From: Silene latifolia
Lineage: Eukaryota > Streptophyta > Magnoliopsida > Caryophyllales > Caryophyllaceae
DNA length: 64,000 nt
NCBI RefSeq assembly: GCF_048544455.1
Contig: NC_133534.1
Coordinates: 40,073,217 to 40,137,216 of the forward strand
Direction: 5' to 3'
A model generated the notes under the pieces. It saw only the letters and a list, made by a program, of their open reading frames with translations, was not told the origin of the DNA and searched no databases. Every line of letters starts with the position of its first letter. Within the stretch, counting starts at the first letter, position 1. Made by a program: the position numbers and the translations under genes. Positions 48,782 through 60,240 of the stretch are shown piece by piece.

Positions 48782-49678
48782 TCATTTACCTACTGGAGTG
48801 ATCTTTCCAGCTTTGATATCACCAAGGTATTTGGAACAATTCCTCTTCCAATGTCCCATGCCATTACAATAATGGCATTTGTCAAGAGGACCCTTCTTGA
48901 CTTTGGAGGTGCTAGCTTCACAAGACTTAGCTTTGGTGAATGTGGGAGCTTGCTTTTTACCCTTTCTCCCATTCTTCTTGAACTTCCCCTTACTCTTTGT
49001 GCTTATGTTAAGCACATCCTTGGGAGGGTTCACATTTAACCCCATGTCCTTCTCGGCTTGCACAAGTAACTTGTGCAACTCCTCAAGAGACACATCCTTG
49101 TCTTGCATATTGAAATTCACCCGGAATTGCACATATGCCTTAACCTTAGACAAGGAGTGTAGAATCCTATCTACGATGAGTTCTTTGGGGATTTCAACCT
49201 TTTGAATCTTCAAGGTCTCGACAAGCTCCATGAGTTTGAGCACATGAGGGCTAACCTTTTGGCCCTCTTTGAAGTCGAGATCAAAGAATGCCGCGGCCGC
49301 CTCATATTGGACGATCCGCGGAGTTTGTGAAAACATGGTCACAAGTTTGGAGTAAATCTCATTAGCATTGCCCATTTTGAAGGCTCTCCTTTGGAGTTCC
49401 GCCTCCATCGCAAATATTAAGACATTTTTCATTGCGGCGGACTCCTTTTGGTAAGCCTCATAGGCTTCCCTAGTGGCCGCGGTGGACCTAGTGGTGGGCT
49501 CGGGTGGAGAGGCCTCGGTAAGGTAACGAAGCTTGTCGTCACCTTCGGCGGCTAATTTGAGTTGGGCATCCCACTCGGAGAAATTTGACCCATTCTTTTC
49601 AAGTTTACATCGATCCATAAAGGATCGGAGCCATGATGAAGTAGCGAGTGGTGTAGCATTAGGAGTTGGTGTTGCCAT
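48782..49678 (-). CDS. Copia D gag, intact
   Basis: 298 residues, uninterrupted. An N-terminal region like copia gag (KNGSNFSEWDAQLKLAAEGD, MKNVLIFAMEAELQRR), helical middle (HVLKLMELVETLKIQK, LIVDRILHSL), basic linker (KSKGKFKKNGRKGKK) and CCHC knuckle CHYCNGMGHWKRNC, ending DIKAGKITPVGK. The architecture and many residues match A and C gag, but it stops where those continue into protease. It presumably forms or joins particles; as the only intact retroelement capsid gene here it may act with enzymes supplied by A/C-type elements. Confidence 0.9.
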   Translation of the reverse strand: MATPTPNATPLATSSWLRSFMDRCKLEKNGSNFSEWDAQLKLAAEGDDKLRYLTEASPPEPTTRSTAATREAYEAYQKESAAMKNVLIFAMEAELQRRAFKMGNANEIYSKLVTMFSQTPRIVQYEAAAAFFDLDFKEGQKVSPHVLKLMELVETLKIQKVEIPKELIVDRILHSLSKVKAYVQFRVNFNMQDKDVSLEELHKLLVQAEKDMGLNVNPPKDVLNISTKSKGKFKKNGRKGKKQAPTFTKAKSCEASTSKVKKGPLDKCHYCNGMGHWKRNCSKYLGDIKAGKITPVGK

Positions 49679-51942
49679 TTGTTATGAATAAGAAGTGGTC
49701 TACAAAACAAGATATAAGGAGTAAAACAATTGTCGTTTTAATAATACTCGTAAAAATGAATGATTTAAACAAGTTATGTGCATTTTTCTAGTGACCTCTA
49801 CCCAACTAGGAAAAATGATTCCAAGACCCAAATTCATATCGACTTAGGCACGGGGTAGCCGATGAAACCCTCATCAATATAATTTGGTGGATTAACCTTT
49901 TAATCGATTCTACTTTTAGAACTCTTGGTCGATAAAATTACTCTAATATTTATCTATAGCCCAAAACACATCAACAAGGGCACGGGGTAGCCGATGAAAC
50001 CCTCATTAATTACTTTTGTTGAGTTCAATCCAAATTTCGAATAAATGTGTCCATTATCCAAACCCACATTAACTTAGGCACGGGGTAGCCGATGAAACCC
50101 TTATCAACATGAATTCGGTGGATTAGACATTTATCACCCACTTCCCCTACGTAACAAGGTTTTTACCCGGGGTAGCCGAGTGCACTCCCTCGCGAAATAG
50201 GTTTTCATGGTTTCTACTATTTGGTAAGGCTATGTCTCAATTAGTTGTTTTTAGCGAGAGGTCATGTCAATTTATTATCTATCACGTTTTAAGTGAACTA
50301 AATCGGTGAACTACGATAATTCTAATTGACACGGTCGATAGACTCGATAAAATAACAATGCATGTTTAGTTATGGCGATTTAGCGATGCATGTGACATAA
50401 AATAAAAAGCAAGCATAAAATAAATAAATCCTAGTATGGCCTTTCCTAAAATAGAAAAACTATTAATCTATTACATATTCGGAAACCAACTCCATTGGTC
50501 CCTTGAACTTCGGTTGTGGCACGCATCTCGAGGTAACACCGTCTTTATGTATCGTCATTCTTGAAGAAATCCGTCTTTTGGAACTCCGGAATGAATAAAA
50601 TTACATAATAAATTACATAATTTCCTATTATACATTTGTAACTTAAAATAAAATAAATCTATTAAATATTACAAAACGGTGATACGAGATCACAATAAAA
50701 ATTACAACCGAATCGATATTCCCATACATTTCGGGAAATACCAATTAAAATCTAAGGCCATACTAAGTAAAATTACATAATTCAAAATTACATAAATTAA
50801 AATTATGACAATCATAAGAAAATGCAGCATTATATTATGTATGAACATGCTCAATTTTTATGCTAAATCGCCCTTTAATTAGCCAATATCGTATATTACT
50901 CGGTTTTTTGGGTTTGCGTGATTTCAACATTTTATAATCACAAAAAATGCACAAACTCATATTTATGCATAAGTTAATTACCCTAACCTCTTAGGACTCA
51001 AAATATAGTCTCCACTAGTAATTTGACCATAATTAACTTTTATTTACAAAATTGTTCATAAAAGGACCAAAAATTACAAAAATAAGCCATTAAACTTCAA
51101 ATAAATCCAAAAATTTCAAATAAATTCAAAATTTGAAATTTAAATTCATGAACATTCTGGAAAAATTCCATGACACTCATAATGTTCAAAATCTTAGGTT
51201 AAAAATTTCGAAATTTTTCCGGAAAAACAATGTTGCGGTTTATCGATATTTAATAAAATAATCATAAAAACATGGAAAAAATTATTTTCATTAACTTTTC
51301 AATTTTAGATCTGAAAAATATAATAAAATGCAACATTAGACGTTTTTCCTTAGTCATAGGTTATGTTTTATTAATTTTCAACTAATAATGTCACTATCTA
51401 TGCCATTTTTCTTCAAAAATTCATAAATCATGCTAAAAGACTTCTTTATAGCCAATTATTTTACACACATCTTGTAAAATTGCATGTGACAACATATAAA
51501 TTTTCTATGACCAGATTCGAAATTTAACTCATATTAACCTATTTTTCTCTTAAATTCATATTTAATAATGAAAAATTCATTTTTCGAGCATAACAAGTGC
51601 AAAAATCATGAAAAATTACAGGTTATCTCAAAATAATATATGTGATAACATATCCAAAGATCAACTTAAAATTCGAAGTATAGCTAATTTTCGACCAAAA
51701 ATGACATTTTTACTCATAAAATCACATTTAAATGTCATTATTATTATATATGAACAATAAAAATCCGAAAAATTAACCCAAAAATCCTAAAACACTTTAG
51801 GACCAGAAATATTAACATGCATGTAATTATTTCGTGATATATCATAATAACACAAATTTTACAAGTTTTATTTTGTTATTCATATAACTCGGAAAAACTT
51901 TTAACCAATTTGCATGCAAACAACCGTGGCTCTGATACCGAT
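49679..51942 (-). other. Copia D 5' leader with repeated motif
   Basis: 2.26 kb, AT-rich, no gene. Near gag it carries four copies of cggggtagccga (49851, 49983, 50081, 50168), three within the longer phrase gcacggggtagccgatga. It shares blocks with the A and C leaders (the ttctacttttagaa / ttggt region at about 49908-49930). Primer site at 51924-51940. Confidence 0.8.
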
Positions 51943-53212
51943 TGAAGGAAATGTAAAATCATATACATTATAACATACTCAAATATGTCGAATAAATTTG
52001 TCATAAATTAAAATGGATCTTATGCATGCAAACAATAAAATGAATAGAGGAGAAATCATGTCCTTACTTATTGAATTTGGGTTATTTGGGCACAAAAGAG
52101 ATCACCTTTCTCTTTTGTTCTTGAGCTTATTCCAATGGAAGAACAAAGATCTAAGAGTAAGATCTCTCCCTAAATATAATACCCAAGGCTCCTCTTAATT
52201 AAATTAATATTACAAATACTAGTATAATATTAATCTATGAGAAAATTGAACCAAAAATATTGTTAACACTTTGAATATTTTCGGTTTTGTTGAGAGATAA
52301 AGAGAGGATTTTATTTCTCTAGAAAACTTATATTTTGGATGAATTGTTGAATGAATTAATCTCTAACACATTTTAGAGTAATAGGTAAATTAAATTGAAA
52401 AACCAATGATGATTTTTTCACCTAAAAAACCGGTTGGAAGGGAAGGCTTTTAGGGGAGCCAATGCATGATCACTTTTGTCTTCACAAGGAGTAGTAGGGT
52501 TGCATGGCTAAAAAGCAAAACAATCATTATGTTTAGCTACTAATTAAACAATTAATTAGCTTAATCCACTTCCTATATTTCGGTCCATTTGATAATATGG
52601 AATCCATATTATTTTTGTCAATTGTCTATATGTTACATGTCACATGTCACATATATTTGTTATGTATTTTTAACATATTAAAAATCAACGTATTAATAAA
52701 AATACGTCATATACAAAAATTGACTTAGTAATTTCATAATTACTAGTACCAAAATATTTTACCATTTATAAATTTCAACTGATTGATTTTATAATAATTC
52801 ATTCATTTTAATTGTTACATTAAACAATTTATTTCATCCGAGTAATTATACAATTTAATTACTCAGCATCAGTATCTTATTTAATCACATTTCAATATGA
52901 TACGTAAATTTTACTTCCAAAATCGTCCGTCAATTTTCAAGTAATTTAATTAACTCGTAACATTATACGATTAATTAAATAATCAATTAAGAGGGTTGCC
53001 CTTTAGGTATGACCTAGGGGTCAATGATCACCACCGTCACACGACAAGTAATGTCAAACTCTAGTAAGCCAATCATTACCGATATATGTTGACCGGATTT
53101 GACAAGAACAATATTACTTCCCAATTGTATTCATTTTAATGAGACTTAAACATGTGATCATCATGATCAACAGTTGTGATCGCATTATTGTCGGAGGACA
53201 CATATTCCAACA
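51943..53212 (-). repeat. Copia D 5' LTR
   Basis: Full-length pair of 44447-45714, 1270 bases. Followed by aaaac and the resumed E gag. Confidence 0.94.
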
Positions 53213-53217
53213 AAAAC

Positions 53218-55143
53218 TGCAGCATGGTTTAAATCAACTCACTCCCGAATGGCCGATCTCTCTTCTCTTCAACACCTGGAGACCGTACATGCTATGCGCG
53301 CCCATAATGGGTCGACCCCTGAAAAGCCTGCTATGGAAAGGGTAAGCCCGAAAATTAATAAAGATGAATTGGGAAGAGAAGAGGCTGAACTCTCGGAGCA
53401 GAAGAATAGCGTTAGGAGTAGAATTGCTGCATTTGAAAGTCAATCGACCTCGCCCACTGCTGATATTGTTGATAAAGATGAGACCGAGCAAAAAGAGACT
53501 TTGAATGCCATAACATTGAGGAGCGGGTCTACTATTGCCGGGTCCACTGTGGCGAAAGATGGGTCTGAAAAGAAGAAAGAAAAGGCGTATGTTACCAATG
53601 GCAAAATAAAGACGACTAGCAGCATAGGCAGTCGATCGACTGCCTATCACGGTCGATCGACCGCCTTGAAAGAACAGTGGCAGAAGATTAACGAAGCAGA
53701 AACTTCAAACAACAGCGAGACGATCGATCGATCGACCATCATGGTCGATCGACCAGTCCCGACTTTCGATGTTATCGTCTCGACAACCTCGCCGATCGAT
53801 CGACCAACCTAGTCGATCGACCGAGGAAGTTGAAGGTGCTCAGTTCCGTCCCCCAATGCCTAATGACTTGAGAGATCATTTGTTTCGGGGTACGACAACT
53901 CCGAAAATATTGAGGCAAGACCCGAGTGCTGATGGGTCAGTCCCAGTTCCAAGGTATGACCCCATGTCGGTTAATGGCTCACATTTGAGACGGTCTGAAG
54001 AAGGGTCGAGCTGCAACAAAGAGAAGGTAGTGGATTTTCAGCCTAAATCCACTGATGCCGGTGCGAGAGACTTAGAGGAGAGGGCTAAGTTACTTCTTTC
54101 AGCCCCATATCCGGAGAGACTAGTGCCGACAAAGGAACAGGTATCATTTAATAAGTTTGAAAATGTTATTCGTAGTCTGAATGTACAGGTTCCTTTTCTC
54201 GAGTTAGTCAACCAAGTACCCGCTTATACTAAATTTATGAAACAATTGTTGTCCAAAAAGCGGTCACTTGAAACAAAGTGCACACTTGTCGCACTTATCG
54301 AGGAGTCTTGCTCCTATCTGTCTCACACTGCGCCCCTTAAGTTAAAGGACCCAGGCAGTTTCTCTGTTCCTTGCAACATAGGTACCTTCTCAATTGAGAG
54401 GGCATTATGTGACCTAGGAGCCAGTATAAGTGTCATGCCCTTGAGTCTAGCTAGGAAATTGAAATTGACTAGGTTTGCAGTTACTAGCATGACAAGACGG
54501 ATGGTCGATCGTTCGCGGTCCCGGCCTATAAGAGTCTTAGAGGACATTCTGTCCAAATAGGGAAGTTTTTCTTCCTGTTGACTTCGTTGTACTTGATATA
54601 CCCGAGGATGCTCATATTCCTATTATTTTGGGTAGACCATTTCGCACACCGCCGGTGCGATTATAGATGTAGGTTCAGGGACGTTGACCTTTAAAGTAGG
54701 GAAACAGTCCATCGTTTTTACTCAACCTGCTAAGAAGAAAGACTCCATGTGGCCGGTTACTTGTAATACGGTTTCTGAAAAGAAATCGTACTTTGTGCTT
54801 CCTGAATTACCTGTCTCTATTTCCACTCCTGTTGTAACACCTCCGCCCCAAATTGGGAGCAAATTGGAGGAAGATCTGTCTATTTCTGATATTGCAGGAG
54901 CTGGTTTGGGGAGGGGTGAGCTGCAAGTTGATCCAGCTGCAAAGAAGCCAATCATTTCAAGGGGTGGTCTTGGTTGCCTGAGCTATGGAACTGATGAGGA
55001 AGTGGATGACGAGCCGGTCAAAGCAACGAAGTCGATTTGGATTTCGACGATTCGAAGAGGTCATTGATCGGGGAGATGATGAGAGTATTGATCCGTTGAG
55101 CCATACGGATATTGAAGTTAAGAAGAGTGCGGTGAGAAGATGA
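53218..55143 (+). pseudogene. E gag-pro, C-terminal part (right copy)
   Basis: Continues the gag frame from 44446. A charged linker and TLRSGSTI (Athila-like) lead to an RST/DRP-rich spacer encoded by TCGATCGA motifs (53627-53822). The frame shifts at about 53770-53810. The gag/protease junction block (NKFENVIRSLNVQVPFLELV) and retropepsin DLGASISVMPLSLARKL follow; further frame changes occur at about 54550 (ttctgtcc versus ttcctgtcc on the left), 54640 and 55040. An acidic C-terminus ends in TGA at 55141-55143. No reverse transcriptase follows. Most breaks coincide with CAG/CTG differences from the left copy, so the frame may be more intact than it looks. Confidence 0.82.
53627..53822. repeat. 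TCGATCGA cluster inside E gag
   Basis: Six to seven palindromes (AGTCGATCGACT, GGTCGATCGACC, GATCGATCGATCGACC, AGTCGATCGACC) in coding sequence, translated as SRST, GRST, DRST and VDRP. Confidence 0.9.
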
Positions 55144-57436
55144 GCACTGCCGAGGCTACCTCATGTAGCCGAAGCCGACGAAGTGGGCCATACGTGGCCG
55201 TTCTTGATCAACTATTAGTTGATCACATGCTCTATCAAACATTTACTTTATTGCTTTTAAGACTATTTACCGTATTTTGTGTGCGCGAGACTTCGCATTT
55301 TATTTTTGCTTGCTTAGTATTTTAAACGCTATAGACTTTACTTTGGGTTTTGCGCAATTTTGGGCGCGTATTATTGTGCATTTGCAGGTTTTTAGACCTC
55401 ATTAGCTCAAGTTATTGAGTTAATACGAAGAAATAAGAGGTTGCAAAGCAGTGTTTTCAGTCGATCGACTGGCACCATTAGTCGATCGATCGATCTGCGA
55501 TTTCAGGACGATATCGTTCACGTTTGCATGATCGATCGACTGGGTTATGTGGTCGATCGACCACCACTGCTGCTGTATTTGTTCTCGACCTCTCCCCTGC
55601 TGTGTTTGGTCGATTTGCGGAATTAAGGGAGTTTTCTGCTCCACTTTATTTTCCGTCTTTATCCATTTCTTCTAATTTTTCTCAATTATGCACAAAATAC
55701 CGCTTCAAAATTGTTCTTCTCGATTTTATGCGTGGTTTTTGTTTGTCTTTTCAGGTCTTTATTAGTAGCATCATGCTAGCTACTGAAACCTCCTAGCTCA
55801 CGCTGGTTTGGGAGGTTTCCTTTTTTTGCGCTTAAAGTTTTGTGAGTTCCCAAGTCTTTACTTCATGTCATTTTGTTTTTAATTTATTTTCTCGCAATTC
55901 CCATTTCTCTTTTCTTCATTACATGATTTTGCACAATGGGGACATTGTGCGATTTGGTTTGGGGAAGGGTTTTGCGTCGCACTTCATTCATATACTTGCA
56001 TTCACGTTTACATTTTGTTTTGCATTGTTGTTTCAATTCTTATATATACACAAAATTCAAAAAAATTGACAAAATTTCAAAAAAATTTCCAAAACAATGC
56101 ATGTTTATTTTAGCATATAGGTCGAGTCGGAACGGTAGTATTTCAAGGATGATATTGCATTTTGCACCTGTTTTGCCTGAGCCTTGCTTGATTGACATGT
56201 TATTAGTAGAATCGTAAATGCATATCTACGAGTTTTCGTTACATTCTTGCTGAACTTGAGACTTGACTTAGAAAATTGGCAAACTACATCATATTTCTGA
56301 GTATTAGAGCCTATAACTGGTGTCATCTATGACCAGTTTATCTAGGAATGTGAGTAGTACTCCTTATGAGACATGTTTCCTTAATTTGCATAATTATGAA
56401 TTTGATCTACTTAATACCTGTATGCATTCGGTTTGTGGTTTGTTGACACATGTGGTAGAGGTTTCCCTTTATTCATTTTACCCATGAACCCCTCATAGCC
56501 AAAAATAGCCTTTTTGTCCCTTAACTACATCCTATATTTAGCCTGCCTTTGTCAAGCTAGTAGTATTAGTTTTGGGAATGTGTTTATTTGCGGTTTGGTT
56601 ATATGCTCATTTCGAGATGTTGGGTGAAAGAATATAATTGAAAAGAAAAAAAAGAAGAAAAATGACTCGAAAAAGAAGAGAAAAAAAAAAAGAGACGAGT
56701 GTTGTAGAATCCAGTCGATCGACTGAACATATTGGTCGATCGACTGCATCCCGAGAAAAGGAAAAGTTCGAAAAAATCACATGTTGCAATTATTATGATT
56801 TGGTGATTTCCACTCCCATATTACCATTTGTATTCTTTGGGGAGTCAAATTTTGTGGAGATTGTGAGTTTTGTGCCTTGAATTGGCACCGTATTGTATCA
56901 TTTACATTGAGCTTGAAGTTGGGATTCGTTTATAGTTTGGATTGTAGTACTAGCTTGGCTTATTACTCCTCATATCCAAATTCATTTTAGCCCCTTCTTA
57001 CCCTTTACCTCACATATCCATATATACCTCGGCATGTGTCATGGTCATTTGTTGGTTGGAATGCATATGTACGGTCATAGAGATCATTTTCATATTTTAT
57101 TGCTGGCATGTCTTCATAGGTCGTAGTTAGGTGAGAGTCTTTACAAAATAAATTCTTTCTATCCTCTTATATATTCACCTTGTTCTTATTTGAGTGATTT
57201 GAGCGACCCGTGAGAGTCCAATTTGATAAGTCTCTATGGTTGACGGTTCAGCAGTTTTTAACGGCTTCATAATTCGTTTGCATGATTCGCATTGCTAATT
57301 GATTGTTGGTTGTGCATTAAATTGGTTTAGGCTTTACATATTGCAATTCGCTCTTGAGACTGAACTCGTTCCATTAGGTTTTAGGATCGAGTCTAGTTCT
57401 TGCTTGGGGACAAGCAAGGTTTGGTTTGGGGAGATT
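55144..57436 (+). other. E right copy 3' untranslated region
   Basis: Near-identical to 38427-40723: TCGATCGA groups at about 55458-55565 and 56713-56750, an A/G run at 56638-56697, and the purine tract ggtttggggagatt before LTR4. No gene. Confidence 0.88.
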
Positions 57437-59132
57437 TGATGCGTGTCCAAAATATGATGTTTCACACTTTATTCTACACGCATTTCAGAGCTCAAATGTG
57501 CAATATATGCCATTATTTCCCTATTTTCCTCTACTTTCGTGTTTTTGTCTATTATTGCAGAAATATGAAGAATTGAGCGGAAATCGAGCCAAATCCATCC
57601 CTAAGTAATTAACATTGTATTTGACATGAAGTATTGACTCGAGGAATGAGCTTGGTGCGCGTTTCAAGGCCTAAAGATAGCAAAAGCATGGGTGCGTACG
57701 AGTTTAACAAGCGAAGAAGTGCTTCTCGACATTGCAGCCTGCTTCAGATGGCTATATCTCGAGTTCTAGACCTGATAATCGATTAATTCCAGTTGGAGGT
57801 GAAAGCTTATCCTCTTAGCTTTCCAACGCCGCGTAGAACGCCTGATTTGACCAAGGAACGAAGAAATGGCAGCTGTTTTAAGATCGGTGCGCGCTGTAGA
57901 ATTCGTCAGAATGCACTATTGTACAGCAACCTTGGTCGATCGACTGATGCTTATGGTCGATCGACCAGAGCACGAGATCAGAAGCTACTGTTCAGTATAC
58001 CTTGGTCGATCGACTGAGCAACATGGTCGATCGACCACTCCACGAGCTGATACGAGAATTAAAAGATCGAGATTTATCAAGCCCATGAGTTATTAGGTTT
58101 AGGAATAATAGCTGCGTACTTTTCCTATATAACGCAGCATGAACATCCAGTTTTTATCAAGTTTACACATTAAGTTTTACATACAGTTCCTTAGAATTAA
58201 TTAGGGTTTGGGAAACTATTTCGCATTGGATTTTCGTTGTGCTTTCAATCATTCCGTTACAATTCTTCTGCGATCTTGGTATTCTTCTTATTCCAGCTTA
58301 TTACTTTATTTGCATTCATAGATTTAGAATTGTTAGTTAGTCTCCCGAACCCAATTTATCATTATTGTTAATTGTTTGTTCATTCGTTTTAAGCATGAAT
58401 TCTTCTACCTATTTCGTTAATTTCACTGTCGTTATCATCGTTAGTATGAGTAGCTAATTAGTTTGTGCTAGGATGTAGGGGAATTATAGTGTAGGCGGCG
58501 TAGATTAAACACGGACTGAATTCGCATGTCAGTCGATCGACCGCCATACTTGGTCGATCGACTGACCTTTCGTTTTAATTGTTTTAATTCTTAATTCGAC
58601 GAATCGAGTGCACACGACCAGTTGAATGTTTAGGATATGACTGACCCATTAGATTGAGAGATAGGGACAGTTGTTAGATCACCAATTAAAATGACTAAAC
58701 TATGCTGAGATCGAAAGATAGGTAAAGTTTAGATGATTAGTCACTTTTAAGGACGAGAGTCATATTAGTGATATTAGGGACTTATAGCGAGATCGAAAGA
58801 TGCTATTTGTTAAGAGTGGACCGAGAGGACCTCTTTATTTCCCGCCTCATGTGTTTTGATTTAGACCTGTTTAGTATGTTGTCGCCGAAACTATAGTGAA
58901 CCGACCCTCCTAGTACCTTTCTTTATCTGTTTAATCCGTTATTTATTTTATTGTCTTTAATTACTCTTAGCTGTAGACCAATTCATATAAACCCCCACAA
59001 CTGTTACCTTAGACCAGATTTAGACAACTGAAATTCCCTTCCTCCCTGTGGTTCGACTCGTGCTACCACTAGCTTCTGTTAGTTTAGCTCGGAATTATAA
59101 ATATTATCTTTGATACTAAAACGACGGTATCA
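57437..59132 (+). repeat. E LTR4 (3' LTR), complete
   Basis: 1696 bases, TGATGCGTGTCC to ACGACGGTATCA, followed by target copy tcttg. Compared with LTR2 it lacks 14 bases just after the inverted repeat (gaccacgtgag... to gacctttcg, about 58564). Confidence 0.94.
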
Positions 59133-59137
59133 TCTTG

Positions 59138-60240
59138 CATGTTTAATTTTTTTTAGTTGATGCTTTTATTTTTGTTGAATGAATCATTGAATGAATTTAT
59201 TTACGTTTTTTTTTTTTGCAATCGGTTGTAATTTGTAATACTTAGTGTGGCCTTAGTCAAATTATGTTTTCGTAATGAAAAAAACATAATTTTTATGTAA
59301 TTATGAGATCTCGAATCTCCTTTATTTTTCTTTAGTTTTTGGGTTTTGAAATTAGAATGTAATAAATAGGTTTATTATGTAAATTTATTTATTGTTATTT
59401 TCAAAGAAGACTAAAGATGGAGATTGGAGCTCACTCCCGCTACATGGAACAAGATGGAACATCGAGACAAGTTTCTCGGGTCCAAGGATGGATTCCAAAT
59501 TTGTATTTAATGTTCATTTTGATAGGATAGGCCACACTAGGACTTTATTATTGCTTTTACGTTTTTCATTCCTATTGCTTTTCATTCACATGATAGTTTA
59601 TGCATCATTTTCCGCCTAAAACCAAACCACCTACTACTAAAATGCATGAAAATTGACACATATAGGTTGTATGTTAGTTTTCATAGACATACAGATGTCA
59701 CATGTTTATTAAGCCATCATCTTAGTTTATTCATTCACGCATGCTAGATATTAGTTCACTTAAAATGAATTAAAATAAAGTTGATGGGATCTTTCTCTAA
59801 AACGGAAATTGAGATTAGTCTTTATAAGGGCAAACAACTATGAATCTCTTCTTCGTCGGTAGGCATAATATGACCCCTTCTACGTTGGGTAAGTAGTTTG
59901 TGTTGACTTAGTTTATCTCACCATTATAGTCCGAAGAGTTTCTCGTGATTATGATGGACTAAAGATAGAATTTACAGAAATTTATCGACCAAGAATTCTA
60001 ACGGTAGAATTAGCTAAAAGGTTAGCTTGTCAATTTACAGATAATTGAGTCTTGGGATCATTTATATAATTCTTGAGGAAGGTCAATTGTATAAATATTT
60101 TGATTCTTCGCGTTATGACACTAGTTCATTAGACTTAAATTAAAATCGATGCACATGCTTATTATTTATTCTTCGTTTCGCAGTGTAGAACACGTTTATT
60201 TTACTGTTACAACAAAATATCTGGAAATAACGCAATCCAA
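59138..60240 (+). other. Copia C leader, second part
   Basis: Continues the leader from 36657; aligns with the element A leader (10660-9585 reversed), including gagatctcgaatctcc, the taggcataatatgacccc block and tttacagataattgag. The plus-strand frame 59392-59619 is leader text without known similarity. Confidence 0.85.

Larger units (their letters stand above)
44447..53212 (-). mobile_element. Copia element D, gag-only (TR-GAG-like)
   Basis: LTRs 44447-45714 and 51943-53212 (about 1.27 kb) with duplication aaaac (44442-44446, 53213-53217). Minus orientation: primer site is the complement of 51924-51940 (CGGTATCAGAGCC); purine tract is the complement of atctcccacttgt (45715-45727). The interior contains an intact gag and no protease, integrase or reverse transcriptase; the pol place is filled by about 3 kb of non-coding DNA. 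This is the structure described for terminal-repeat retrotransposons with a gag domain (TR-GAG). LTRs are nearly identical, so insertion is recent. Confidence 0.9.
36663..59132 (+). mobile_element. Athila-like complex E with four LTR copies and one outer TSD
   Basis: Outer ends TGATGCGTGTCC (36663) and ACGACGGTATCA (59132), duplication tcttg. Inside: partial LTR1 36663-37325; rearranged gag-pro and 3' region 37326-40723; complete LTR2 40724-42433; partial primer site and truncated LTR3 42452-44012; primer site and gag-pro 44018-55143 (split by copia D); 3' region to 57436; complete LTR4 57437-59132. The right half is an LTR-interior-LTR element of about 8 kb without copia D; the left half is a second, rearranged interior. 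No reverse transcriptase or integrase in either interior. Confidence 0.88.
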
